This document shows positions 1 through 12,200 of a DNA stretch of 64,000 bases, piece by piece. Each line of letters begins with the position of its first letter. The stretch's first letter is position 1. This DNA is from Gautieria morchelliformis. Lineage: Eukaryota; Basidiomycota; Agaricomycetes; Gomphales; Gomphaceae. A program made the translations under genes and the position numbers. The stretch is from assembly GCA_015179125.1 (NCBI GenBank), contig WHVA01000066.1, positions 186,001 through 250,000 on the forward strand, read 5' to 3'. Under the pieces are notes generated by a model. The model saw only the letters and a list, made by a program, of their open reading frames with translations, searched no databases and was not told the origin of the DNA.

Positions 1-1430
1 ACGGGCGCTACTAGTAGACTACGTCAACTACGTAGCTGACTCTGGGTTCCACGTAGCGCCACAGATCGTTATGTGGCGCTGCTGCCCGCACTAGGTAGAC
101 CTACAGCTTCCTACCTTTCTATAACTCCCATACGGCAGCGGCAACACCCCTGCTAACCAATATTGGCAAGGTATGTCAGGTGCAAGTTACTTGGATAAGG
201 TCAAGGAGTGTAGGTCGATACCACGTAGACATCCGGCGATAAGTACTACGTTCTTTTTACTCTTGACTCAACTAGTAGCTGACGGAAAACGCCTTATCAT
301 CAAGGTAGCCTCTTCTCTCGAACGGCCGCCTGATTGTTGCGTATCAGATACGAGTGTCATGCTCTTATGGCAGCGGTCCGGGTGCATGCGGTTCGCGTTC
401 ATTGCTGCACTTCGCCACCAGCTCAAGACCGATTGTTGTACGAGTGCCGTGGTTCCGTTCGACTGATTGCGACGCTTACATCCCTTCCCTCCGCAGACGC
501 GCGTTGATTGTTTCTGGCCTTGCAACATCGCCCGGGGCCGCAAGACTCCCTTTCTTCAGTCCGGAGGCTGTCATACTCCTCCTCCTCTTCGATTCGCCAC
601 GATACTTCCCCGAGTTCTTCCTGTTTGAAGCTTGTGGAACCCATTCAGATGGGCTGCGTTCCACGTTCGATCTTTCAAACGTATCCACAGAGCTCAACGA
701 GCGGGGAATTTCCTCCTCGCTCACCCACTTGCTCGGAAGTGGGTGCCAAGCGAGGAGGAAATATATGGATGAGGAGACGGCACGAATGCTCGGCGACTGA
801 CCAGCATTCTGCTCGAGTGAGGCTGCAAACCTCAGTGAGACATGTGTGATAGATCAAGTAATGGGAGCGTGGGCCACTGGAGAGGTATGTTTATTGTGAT
901 TTTATGATACATTGTCGACTAGTACAAAGTCTCCATCGCAAAGTTGAAACATGTATATACTCTGGTGCGAATTTAAGAAAAAGTGGCTGCATTTTTCAAG
1001 CACTGTTCGTGCAGTCCAACCTCTGTCTCGCTGGTGTGGCTTGCCAAAGATGGGAGTCAGAGCACAACTGCGCTGAATGGATGAGATCGGAATAACAGCG
1101 GCTTGACGGCGACCTTGGCGCAGGGCGTATGACACTCGCGACATACGCAATGGGACAACCGGCGGTTTGAAAGGTGTGAACCATTCAATGTAAGCAAGAG
1201 TATCAGTACGCCCGAACCAGGAAGGTAGGCGGAACAGATCGCGGACACGCGCTGCACGATACCCTAAACAGATGTGAGTGTGTTCCCTGGGTCGCGCATG
1301 CATGGCCAACACTCGCAAGTTTTCGCATTGAAATTGGAGCCGGGCTTGCATCCCCGTTCACCAGACATGTGACCGGTTTCGGCCTCCCCAGTTTGTTGTT
1401 TCTTTGTCTTGAACCATCACACTCATACCA
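1..1430. other. No gene recognised; short inverted repeats
   Basis: I see no convincing gene here. Reading frames of 60-150 codons overlap on both strands with no recognisable domain. The minus frame at 476-724 is charged and could be a disordered protein fragment, but it lacks an ATG start. Two inverted repeats are visible: a 9-bp perfect pair at 55-63/72-80 and a much longer hairpin at 709-761. Confidence 0.5.
709..761. repeat. Strong hairpin (22 paired bp)
   Basis: A 13-bp arm at 709-721 pairs with 749-761. A 9-bp inner arm at 722-730 pairs with 737-745. The apex is a 6-nt loop and the right arm has a 3-nt bulge at 746-748. Function is unknown. It could be the tip of a small transposon or a structured transcript. 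Confidence 0.6.
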
Positions 1431-4400
1431 ATGCCAGCTCGACGTCCACTCAAGGAAATTGATCTCATACAACAACAGAAACACAAGATATCTACTAACA
1501 ACGTGATTGCCAAACCGAAGACCCAACCTAAACTCGCTGGGCCGGCTTCTCGCCATAATGCTCACTATGTACATTTGCCTTGCAGGACAACAATTGGCCG
1601 AGGAAAAAGAAAGGAGGGAACGCAACCAACGCAAGAAAGCGGCCCAAGCGGCACACAACAAAAAAGAGCCCACATCCCAAAAACACCCTGCAGACGACGC
1701 TATCAGTCCTAACCAGTCCCATCGGGCCCCACTCCCAGACGTAATTCGCCCTCGCTGTGACCGCCAAGACCACGAGACAAACGATGATGGGGACAATGAC
1801 GAATATCCCACCGGAGAAGAGGACAATGAGGAGGAGATGGAGGAAAATGGTATGTTGTCACTCAGCTGCATTGTGCGTGGTATGATGAAAATACCTTGTC
1901 ATAGGGCCCGTGTCCGCACATGAAGCAGCCCTGGAGAGCGAAGTACGCCCCGTCTTATTATTCCACTGAGTGTATCTTTCATCTCCCTTGCAGTTCACTG
2001 CCCCTCGCGACTTTGAAAGGGCACGCCCGACTCAACACCATGGGAGCCGGCACACAATTGCGGCCAGCTCACCAATCCCCTCCAGTCAGCGTGATCATGT
2101 CACTGTCCCTGTGGGGACAGCGACACGATCATCCCCTGGCCCACGGGGAAGCTCGAGAGAGAAAATGGGCATTGCGCACCCCACTCATCCACATGTGAGT
2201 CAGCACTCTATTGCGGCCGGCTCGTCAATCTCGTCCGGTCAGCGCAAAGTTGTCCCTGACCCGCCGAGAGACGACAGCCATCACTCACCGAAAATCCCAG
2301 CACTCTATTGTGGCCAGCTCGTCAATCTCGTCCGGTCAGTGCCAAGTTGTCCCTGACACGCCGGGTGGCTTTTGAGAGACGACAGCCATTACTCACCGAA
2401 AATCCCTGGTTTCCCTAGAGGAAAGCAGCAGTGAAGAAGTAACTATTTGGTTGATAAGATGGTCACTGGACTAACCTGGACATGCGCAGGATACTGCCCC
2501 CACTCGAGGTCTCAAACAACCTCGAATGATGTCCCCCAATTCCGACCCAGAGTCAGAGACACCAGGGAACCAAGCGGATGAGCCTGTGGAAGAAGACACA
2601 CCTGTCAGGGGACACCCTGTTTTCCATTTCCAGTTCCGACACCACACCCAGTTCTGACTCCATTTCCGACTCCGCTTCCAGTTCTGATTCCATCTCTGCC
2701 TCCGCTTTCGGAAATGATTCCGCTTCTGGGAGAACTTCCACCAGTTCTGTTCGCCTTGCCAGTTCCACTCCAATTTCCGACTTCCACTCTCGGAACAGTG
2801 TCGGAAATCAAGCGACTCGCGTAATAGGTGGCATCAAGGGTCGATCAAGGGTCAGGGAGGTCAGGAGGATGCAGGGTTGATGGCGGGTGCCAAGTGTTGT
2901 CCCTGGCTGCGCAGTGTAGTATAATATGGGCTCGCTGACATTGGGGGTCCTTAGACTTTTCTCTTTGGATTTCCCCTTGTCAGGTGAGAATCCCCTCTCT
3001 TGTATACTCTGTTCATTTATGCATACTTTGGATTTCCCCTTGTCAGTTGTGTGGTAGTGTGATCTCCACAACCAGCCAGGGTTGCCCTTACAACACCTGC
3101 CGAACGCCAACCCAAGCGTCAATGTGACTGTAAAGGCCGTGCCCACCCTAGGGCATTGGATTACGAGGGTTTGGAGCTGTTACGGCCGTTCATTTCTGAT
3201 TTCCGACCTTCAGTTCCGCAACACTTTCTGCCCCTCCAATATTTCCGACATTCCGCCCATTGTTCTATTCCCTTGTTCTTTCGACTCTATTACTTGGACC
3301 CACTGGACCCGCTTCATCGTTCATCAAGACCACATATCCGGTCACCCTTGTAGTTCGTTGTCAGACATGTTTTCCTGACCCCTTGTCCTTTGCCATTGTT
3401 TTACCTTACCCTGATCCCCCCTTGTAGTCCCATTGTTCCCAACTAGTTAGTTCCCACGCATTGTCTACTCGACTTCCGCTTCCTCCGGAATTTGCTTAGT
3501 ATCACCCCATTACCTGTTGTCTCAGCTCTTTGTATAAAAACTTGTCATGTATGTCTGTTATTCTGCAATCAGATAATCACCTTCGATACTTGATTTCCTT
3601 CGCTCCATCTCCTGTTCTTAGCACAGCGAGTCTAGCAAGACCTCAGTCTCTCCGCCTTCCGTCTTCCACCTCAATTCCGCCTCAAGTTCCGACCAACCTC
3701 CAGTTCAGTACATTCCGACTTCCGACCCATTTCTGAAATACCTAGGACGATAGTTCATTGGGGGCGCAACCTACAAGTTGAAGCCGCTGTCCTTTCCAGT
3801 TCCGACTTGGCGGAAATCTCGATACGTAACAGGAGCAAGGTGTCTTGAAACTGGCGCAGGCTGAATTCCAGGTTCGAGTGTGTACGGAGTATGCATTCCC
3901 AGAGGAACAGGATGTTGACGTTGAGACCTGGGCCACGGCATGCTGGGACAACGCATGTGAGCACAAAGCAGTCAAATAGGAGATGAGCGCCGCCCACACA
4001 CATCTGGTGAGCACCATACCCGTGGTAACTCTTACACTAATGTAGCCAAACACTACAGATTGTGGAGCGCGTTTCAACGATCCAAGGGCGTGTCAAAGAC
4101 AAGGTAGTGGAATGAGTGGCGAGTCATCATGGGTTTAAAACCACCAATAAAGACTATGTGATTCAAGCCAACAAAGAACTCGCCAGGAAGCTCTTAGAAG
4201 ACGATGGGTACAAGGTGTGTAACCACGCTCTATCCTACTGCTACCTATCAATGCGCCCACAGGACGTAGCCACAAGCATGGGCATCTATGAGCATCCCAT
4301 CCTTCAGGATGTTATCAATGCCCAATGGTTCAGCAAAAAAAAAAAAATCCAACGGCATAGTATTTGGCGGCGCGTTCAACCCCATCCCAGACCCTGTGAT

Positions 4401-4825
4401 TGTGCTTGTCTTCACTGCGGTAGGTCACTGCCACTCTGTCTAAGCCCTTGCAATTCACAAAATCTATAGGTGGAGTACGCGATCAAACAGTGGGCATCCG
4501 GGTTTCTTGTCAGTGGATCCCAATTCAGTGAGGTAGACTACCATGATGTGTACAAGCGTCATCTCGATGGCTTGGAGCAATGGCGCCACTTCAGCACATG
4601 AACCGCCCAAGCTCTGGCCCGTCACCAGCAATGTCTGTACAGTTTTGAGTGGTGCGTTACAGCTTATACTCTTATATCCTTACATTCGAAATCTCACTGA
4701 CACGAACGCCTCACAGTTCCAGGGCAGGGTTCCACGATGTTCCGGAACGCGCAAAGACACGTTTCAACAATGCAAAGCTTGCACAAGTGGCTGCGGCCAT
4801 CCGCGACGCTTCCAACGAAGAATAA
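1431..4825 (+). pseudogene. DUF6532-family gene, broken by solo LTR and stops
   Basis: This is a degraded member of the DUF6532 family, found in Agaricomycetes and of unknown function. The ATG at 1431 opens an N-terminal low-complexity region (basic EKERRERNQRKK segment, then acidic EEDNEEE, then Ser/Pro-rich). Likely introns are about 1850-1904, 1943-1993 and 2439-2489. The conserved domain resumes around 3130 (LDYEGLE) and continues after the LTR insertion (VLKLAQAEFQ at about 3840). It then runs through EHPILQDVINAQWF (about 4285-4331), an exon with FNPIPDPVIVLVFTA, a GT-AG intron (about 4429-4471), EYAIKQWASGF, and a C-terminal exon ending at the TAA at 4823-4825. Damage includes a solo LTR at 3178-3831, an in-frame TGA at 4113, a TAG near 3977, and a frame change at an A13 run near 4336. 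The A13 slip could be a sequencing artefact. Confidence 0.75.
3178..3831 (+). mobile_element. Solo LTR-A (GypA type) inside DUF6532 gene
   Basis: The element starts TGTTACG and ends CGTAACA. It is flanked by a perfect 5-bp target duplication GGAGC (3173-3177 and 3832-3836). At 654 bp it is slightly shorter than the 689-bp GypA1 LTRs, with which it shares the TATAAAA box (3533-3539) and the last ~100 bp almost unchanged. Removing the LTR and one GGAGC copy rejoins the DUF6532 reading frame across the site, which supports the call. Confidence 0.93.
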
Positions 4826-5631
4826 ATAACAACTTAAACCCCATGTATATAGACCAAATATCTGACTACGAATTGATGTTATGCCCTAATCCCGAACCCT
4901 GAACGTGCATTACATCTCACCTCAATCAAATATGCCCTGGGACATCGCCCACCGTAGACACAGCACGGCATTACGTATGACTGGTGTAGTGTGCTGTAGC
5001 CACCGCGGCTATGTGGTTCTACGGCACACTACAGAATTGGGCCCGCACTACGGAGCACGTTGTAATAGGGGGGGAACCTACAGGCCTACAGGTGATACGT
5101 AGGGTACATACCATTCCATAACACCCCCCAGTTGGGAGGTAAATTGTACATCCCAGAGTGTTCCCTACGTTATCATCATATGTGAAAGTTTGTGATATTC
5201 CGTCATCTTCCAGGATTTCTGAATCGTCTTGACAGGAACAGAGTAACGCGGTGCACCTAGAGTGGCCCCCACAAATCCATCCCCTGAGCGTGCCACTCCA
5301 GATGCACTACCAATGTGACCCATATCAGACAAGTGAACATTTCATCGCTCGCAGTTGGTGTGATTAACGGCAAGGGGGTAATTCAAGAACACATGTACTA
5401 AACACAGGGACTAATCACATCCATTTATTACAGTCAGACATGCGATCACAATAAATTTTATTGCCTGTGGAGGTGAGTTAGTTTTGACAAGTACGGCAAG
5501 GAACGGCAATGGGTTTAAGTTGTGGATGCATTGAGGGTGGCAGCAGACGGTGGATCACTGTTTGGCTGCGGGAGTCTCAGCCGAGTCTCCGGGAGACAGT
5601 CTCGCGCAGCGGACCCGGTTCTCTGGAGCCA
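4826..5631. other. Intergenic; hairpin at 4985-5033
   Basis: No gene is recognised between the DUF6532 pseudogene and the 3' flank shared by the DUF6533 copies. The one clear structure is an inverted repeat whose arms (4985-4999 and 5019-5033) match at 14 of 15 positions around a 19-nt loop. No target duplication was seen. Confidence 0.5.
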
Positions 5632-5952
5632 CCCGGTGAGATTACTCTATATAAATAGAGTTGTTATATTTGGAAGGCTGTCGTATAACGTACTTCAACC
5701 ACAGGGCAGGGTAATCGTGACTTCTCACCCAGATAAATCGTATCGAATGCTCGGATCCACACCAATCCAGGATGAAATCTACAGTATGCCAACTATAGGG
5801 CTTGTACAGATAACCCCAATTCTGAAGCATCCAATCTCGGCCAAAGCCAGACAACAGGGTGCGGAAAGTCATTTCACAATTTGTGAATGACCTTCCGCAT
5901 ATTGTGTGATTCAGAATCACAAATCACCCCCGAATTTTCCCTGCTTCAGATA

Positions 5953-7109
5953 TCATATCATCCAATGGTCTGGGGTCATGTTTGGTGATCCAAACATGAG
6001 GTAATAAATACGGCCAGGTTGTTCAGATGGTGTGAATGGCTGCGTTACCGGACCGTGTAGATCATTGGGACCATCACCGGGTACGGCCCCACGGAGGTTA
6101 AGGAGAATGCACTTTATCAGGACTGCATGCAGTAATGCCTGCACTCTGAATGTGATGATAATCAACGGTATAGGCACAAGAGGTTGATTAAATGCGCGCA
6201 CTCGGTGAGGACCATGGCTGACTACTAACGGGTCAGACCCTCGATGCACCTTATTAGGAGAAACTAGTCGGCGAACTCACAAATGCCACCATTGCGACGA
6301 TATTGAATATAGAGAAGGCTGTGAATTCCGTTAGCCGCGTCCATTTAGTAACAGAACCCAGACTTGACGCACCAAGCATGTAAATGTAATACAACATCTC
6401 TGCCGAGAGGAATAGCTATAAGATATCTGCCGTCGGCTGGTTGAAGAACAGGCCACTTCTCACCATCCCTATATAGTGTGACAACAATGTTTGAGGAGCT
6501 TGTCCTAACTGTAAACAGGTGAGGATTTTAGTGTGGATAATGATTATGAGTCATGCACAATGCTTTCTCCCGTGGTACATAGCCATGCCTACGATGACTA
6601 TGTGAGATGGAAACTGTAAGATATTGATCGGAATGCTGACAGAAACAAATTACAGCTCACCAGAATCTATGCATGTGAACATTATGAAGTCCACAAAAAC
6701 AATCTGACCCGAGCTTTCAATTAAAAGGCAGCATTGGCTGCCAGGCGTCGGGTCTGGAATGCCTACAAAATGACCCTGATAAGACTCATGGAGAAAATCC
6801 TGAGATCCGACATGCATTTAAGTTGTTCAAAACTATAAACCATGATTGAGAGAACCAAGGCGACTGTGACAGCCGAAGATACAATAAGGACTATGCCTAA
6901 CATTTTATTACCCATGTCCTGAAGATGAGGACTACTGTGGGAGCCAGGTCAGCGTCGGAGGCCTATGAGAGATTGAGATAGTGTACATTCTCCAACACAC
7001 ATAAGGCAAGCTAACAGCACTGGTGAGATGGTCAAACGGAATATCAGTAAAAATAGATGCAAAAAAACTCACTGTTGCTAGCTTGCAGAATGCCCGTACA
7101 ACTTGAAGG
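5953..7109 (-). pseudogene. DUF6533 gene copy A, 3' part
   Basis: This is the continuation of the DUF6533 gene that starts at 15938; GypA1 sits between the two parts. Reading down the minus strand, exon 2 resumes at 7109 and reaches a GTGAGT donor at 7067-7072. Later exons encode membrane-spanning stretches: a LVLSIM segment near 6845 and QIVFVDFIMF near 6690. Near the end there are an LSHYIGM segment and an ALLHAVLIKCILLNLR segment at about 6090-6150. Relative to copy C it has a 13-nt deletion near 6914 (after the FRTWVI segment), so it was or became non-functional apart from the insertion. Sequence homologous to copies B and C continues to about 5632, consistent with a shared 3' UTR. Confidence 0.7.
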
Positions 7110-7798
7110 TGTTACGACTGTTCCGATCAAACCATCTCCGCCACCTCCGCATATCCTCCGCGCCACCTCCACGCCACCTCTGACTCTATTCCGACATCCG
7201 CAACATCCGCAACCCTCCTCCCTTGTTCTTTCAGTACCCCTGGCCACCTCCAGATACCGGCCCCCGTACTCGACCCTGAGCACAGCAAGATACCATTTCC
7301 GTAGTTCCGTTTCTTCTGATGCCTATTGTACTTACCCGCCTTGTTCTTTGCCATTGTACTTACCCTACCCTGCACCCCCCTTGTCAACCATTGTTCCGTA
7401 TTAGTTACTTACCCCGTATGTCTATCCGATTCCCGCACTCTCCAGAATTTGTTTAGTATCATACCATTACTTGTTGTTCTGCATTTTGTATAAAAACCCC
7501 CTCATGTATGTCTCTTATTTTGCAATCAGATAATCACCTTCGATACTTGATTTCCTTCGCTCCATCTCCTGTTCATAGCACAGCGAGTTTTAGCAAGATC
7601 TCAGTCTCTCTCTGCCTTCCGTCTTCCGCCTTCCGCCTCAGTTCCGACCCAAGTTCCGACCAACCTTTGGTTCAGTACTTTCTGACTTCCGACTCAGTTC
7701 CGAAATACTTAGGACGATAGTTCATCGGGGGCGCAACCTATAAGTTGAAGCCGCCGTCCTTTCCAGTTCTGACTTAGTGGAAATCTCGATACGTAACA
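7110..7798 (+). repeat. GypA1 5' LTR
   Basis: 689 bp, TG...CA ends, with a TATAAAA box at 7489-7495 that probably drives the element's transcript. It is rich in TTCCG-type pentamers. No primer-binding site is obvious directly after 7798. Confidence 0.93.
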
Positions 7799-7831
7799 GT
7801 ATTATCTGATTCCCACCCGATAACTATCACT

Positions 7832-9250
7832 ATGCCTCCTCGTACCACAGCTACTTCAGCTCGAGCAGGAGCTGTCGAAGCTCTCTCTTATTTTGGCAGT
7901 CTTAGATCCGCAGCACCAAGGCACGCGGAACCCTCCAGCAGCTCTCGTGCTGACGATGAGCTCTCCGATGCTTTTCTGCAACGTTTCGAAGAAGTTCCCG
8001 ACACTAATCCCGACGACAATCCCGACTATGACGGGAATTCGACGAGTAGCAGCGGAGAACAAACAGCAGCGTCATTCCGACGCCCAGCTCCACCACCACC
8101 ACCTCCACCAGGACCACCTCCAGGCGGCCCTCCAGGTGGCCCCCCAGGCGGTCCGCCCGGCGGTCCTCCACCCCCAATTCCACCTCAGATTCCCGCCAAC
8201 CCAGTTCCGCCCGCGCCAGTTCCAGATCTTGCACAAGCTATCACCATGCTAGCCGGACAACTTCAGCGCCCGGCCCAAGCACCACCACGCCCCAAGACAA
8301 AGGTCCGCGAACCAGATCAGTTCGACGGTTCCGACCCCAAGAAGCTCCAGCCGTTTCTGGTCCAGCTTCAACTCAATTTCCGTGATCGTCCCGACGCCTT
8401 TCCCGACGACAGACGAAAGGTCAATTACGCCCTTTCCTATCTCTGAGGCACGGCTCTCGACTACTTTGAAACCGCCCTCATGGACCCGTTCGCTCTCGTC
8501 GACTGGGCTGACAATTACCACAACTTCGTTTCCGAACTCCGCAGCAACTTCGGACCATTTGACATGGAAGCCAATGCGGAAAAGGAACTCGATAAGCTTC
8601 GTATGAAAGACACTCATAAGATAGCTAAATATATCGCCACGTTCCAGCAGCTCGCTCCGCGAGTCCAATGGGGAGAAGCCGCACTCCGACGCCAGTTTTA
8701 CATGGGCTTGCCATCCCGCATCAAGGATGAAATTGCCTGCGTCGGAAAACCCGCCACCCTTACCGACCTCCGCAACCTTGCCCAATCCATCAATTCGCGC
8801 TACTTGGAAAGACACTCTGAGATTGCTTGCGAAACTTCCGCCCAGAGCAAGAACGACAAGTCTTCCGACAAGAAGTCTGATAAAGACAAGAAGAAGACCA
8901 ATTCCGGAAACAACAACTCCGGAAACAACAACAACAACAACAGTTCCGGATCCAACCCCGGCAACCGGAACAACAACTCCACCCCTCGCAACAACCAGGC
9001 CTCTGGTTCCAACACCAACGCCCGGAAGAGCACTCCGGACCTTTCCGACAAACTTGGGAAGGACAGAAAACTAACCCCTGTAGAACGCCAGCGTCGCATG
9101 GACAACAACCTTTGCCTTTTCTGCGGCAAAGGCGGTCATGTCGCTCGCGACTGCACTCGCGCTTCCGCCTCCACTGCTAAGGCCAAGGGCCGCGCAGCAA
9201 AGATGGAAGAGAAATCCGAAGCGGCTCCCGCTGCGGATTCAAAAAAATAG
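7832..9250 (+). pseudogene. gag: GypA1 Gag
   Basis: Structural Gag polyprotein, which would form the cytoplasmic virus-like particle. The ATG at 7832 lies 33 bp after the LTR. A proline/glycine tract (about 8085-8190) is followed by the capsid-type region (QFDGSDPKKLQPFL, later FYMGLPSRIKDEI) and an Asn/Lys-rich linker. The C-terminal zinc knuckle of pattern CX2CX4HX4C (CLFCGKGGHVARDC) lies at about 9112-9153. One in-frame TGA (8444-8446) interrupts an otherwise continuous 473-codon frame, and Arg (CGA) fits that position. GypA2 carries the same gag from about 52330 downward. Confidence 0.88.
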
Positions 9251-12200
9251 TCAGCAGTCCTCCGGCCTCCGCACGAGCTGAGGGCTGTGTTGACCCCATT
9301 CGTGTGACAAACGAGGTTAAACTCAACGCATCCGCTCTTTCGTCCTCCGACACCCTCTCCGTTCCGCTCACTTCTGACACCATTTCCACACCCCCGTTCA
9401 CAGCACTGGTCGACTCAGGTTTGACTCATTGTTTCCTCGATTCCGACTTTGTTTTGAAATGTTTTGAAACATAAACTTCCGACCCGCAACATTCTGACAA
9501 TTCTGCTCCGCCTTTTCGACGGGTCTTCCTGTTGGGTGCATTTATGCTCCTGCACCAAAATCAAGCATAATATATTCAATTTATTGTGTGGTGTTTCAAT
9601 ATTTTCTCATACTGTTCTTGTACCATGCATCCATTTCTCTGCTTATTTTCGAAATTTTCTAGTCACTCCCTATCTCTCCATTCCATTCTGTTATTTCTAT
9701 TTTCACAGGCGGCTGCACCCAGCGGAGTTTGAAATGACTTCGACGCGGGAGCCCTTGGGCGCTAAAGGGCCGGGTGCACGTATATGCCTTCTGAGACAGG
9801 ATAGTGCTCCTCTCTCAGTGACAATAAATTCACTGAGAGAGGCGAGTAGTATTCTTTATATTTACATAACATGTTGACTGAAAATCATGTAGAATATTTG
9901 ATTCTAGGTATTGTATTAATACCTCAGTGACAATAAATTCACTGAGAGAGTATATTTGATTCTAGCTTTCTAAGAACTCTACCGAACCTTCCCTGCCATA
10001 GCCCCTAGTTGCTAACACTTCCAACACGGCAATTTCTCAAGTTGTGGATCTGTCTATCCGTTTCGCTACTGGGGACAACCATGAAGTTACGTTTTACATT
10101 ACTCCGCTAGATGCTAGCTGTTCCGTTGTACTAGGACACAATTGGCTCACCCAATATAATCCGTCGATTAACTGGGCATTGGGTCAAATACAGTTCCGTA
10201 CCCCGGATCAACTTCCGTCTATTCCGACGTCGTCCGCAAAGATGGCTCAGGCCTCTTCTGCAACTCCGCTCGTGGATTCAGTTCTGCACTGCGGTCCCGC
10301 TTTAGCACCTCCGTCCCTCGAAGCTCCTAGAATTGCGCTCGTTTCCGCCACCGCTTTCCGCGTATTGCAACGGCAAGAAGACACCACCGTTTTCCAGCTT
10401 CACCTTTCCGATTCGGCTTCAGTCAAGGCTCGTTCCGCCTCGACTTCCGCTCCGGTCAACATGAGCTCAGTTCCGGAAGAATATCATGACTTCCCGGACG
10501 TGTTCAACAAGGCCAAAGCCGATAAACCAGCTGAACATCGACCTTACGATTTGAAGATAGATTTGGAAGAAGGAGCATCTCCGCCCCTTGGACCGATCTA
10601 CTCCCTTTCGCAAAGTGAACTCCTAACTCTCCACGAGTTCGTCGATGAACATCTCAACATGGGCTTCATCTGCCCTTCGCTGTCTCCGCACGGCGCTCCG
10701 GTCCTTTTCGTCAAGAAGAAGGATGGATCTCTCCGCCTCTGCGTCGATTTCCGCGGACTCAATGCCCTTACTAAGAAGGACAAATATCCGCTTCCGCGCA
10801 TTTCTGACCTCCTCGACACTCCTCGCAGAGCGAAGATCTACACCAAAATCGACCTCCGGCACGCTTATCACCTTGTCCACATCCGGGAAGGTGACGAGTG
10901 GAAAACCACTTTCTGCACCCACTATGGTGCTTTTGAGTGGGTTGTCATGCCTTTCGGTCTAACCAATGCTCCCGCCGCTTTCCAGCGATTCATGAACGAC
11001 GTATTTTCCGACCTTCTCGACGTATGCGTTCTAGTCTACATTGACGACATCCTCATCTATTCCGACACACAGGAAAAACATTGGGAACATGTCCGCGAAG
11101 TACTCTGCCGTCTACGCAAACACCATCTCTACGCAAAAGCAGAGAAATGCGAATGGCATCGCGACACGGTCGAATACCTCGGCTACATCCTCTCTCCTAC
11201 GGGTCTTACCATGGCAGAGGACAAGGTCAAGGCAATTCAAGAATGGCCGGAACCCCGACGTGTTAAGGATGTGCAGTCCTTCCTTAGCTTCGCCAACTTT
11301 TACTGGCGTTTCATTTATAATTTTTCCGACATTACTGTTCCGCTCACGCGTCTCACCAGGAAGGGTGCCCCATGGAATTTTACTCCGGAATGCCGTTCCG
11401 CATTTGAAGCCCTCAAATGGCCTTCACCACGGCTCCCATACTCGGTTTCTGGATTCCTGATGCCCAACTTGTACTCGAAACCGATGCTTCTGACTACGCG
11501 CTAGCCGCCATTCTTTCCATCATTTCCCCTGACGACGGAGAAATTCATCCGATCGCCTTTCATTCCCGCACCTTTTCCGCCCCGGAACTCAACTACGACG
11601 TCCACGATAAGGAACTACTTGCGATTTTGAAGCCTTCAAAATTTGGAGACACTACCTCGAAGGTCCAACCTATCCGATCGACGTTGTAACGGATCATAAG
11701 AACCTTGAGTATTTCGCGACTACTAAGATTTTGACTCACTGTCAAGTCCACTGGTCTGAATATCTCTCACAGTTCAACATGGTGATCCGCTTCCGCCCCG
11801 GAAAGCTCGGAGCAAAACCCGACGCACTCACTAGACGTTGGGACGTCTACCCAAAAGAGGGAAGTAGCGACTATGCCAGCGTTAATCCGCACAATTTCCG
11901 CCCAGTATTCTCTACTGAGCAACTGGCATTGTCCCTGCGTGCCACAGCATTGCAGTTTCTGCTACTCCGCACCTCAATCATTATGGACACCGAGTCTCTC
12001 CATTCCGACATCCGTTCCGCACTTCGTTCTGATCCCATCTCTGCAGCCCACCTCGATGACCCCACCAGTCCTGGATGGTCCCTCGATTCCGACGGATTTC
12101 TCCGGTACAAGTCCCGGATTTACGTTCCGGATACCAACGATCTACGACTTCGCGTGCTCCAGCAAAGCCACGATCACCTGCTCTCAGGACACCAAGGCCA

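Noticed and set aside
354..800. 148-codon plus frame as a gene
   Set aside because: Overlaps equally long frames on both strands, no domain, no splice or expression clue.
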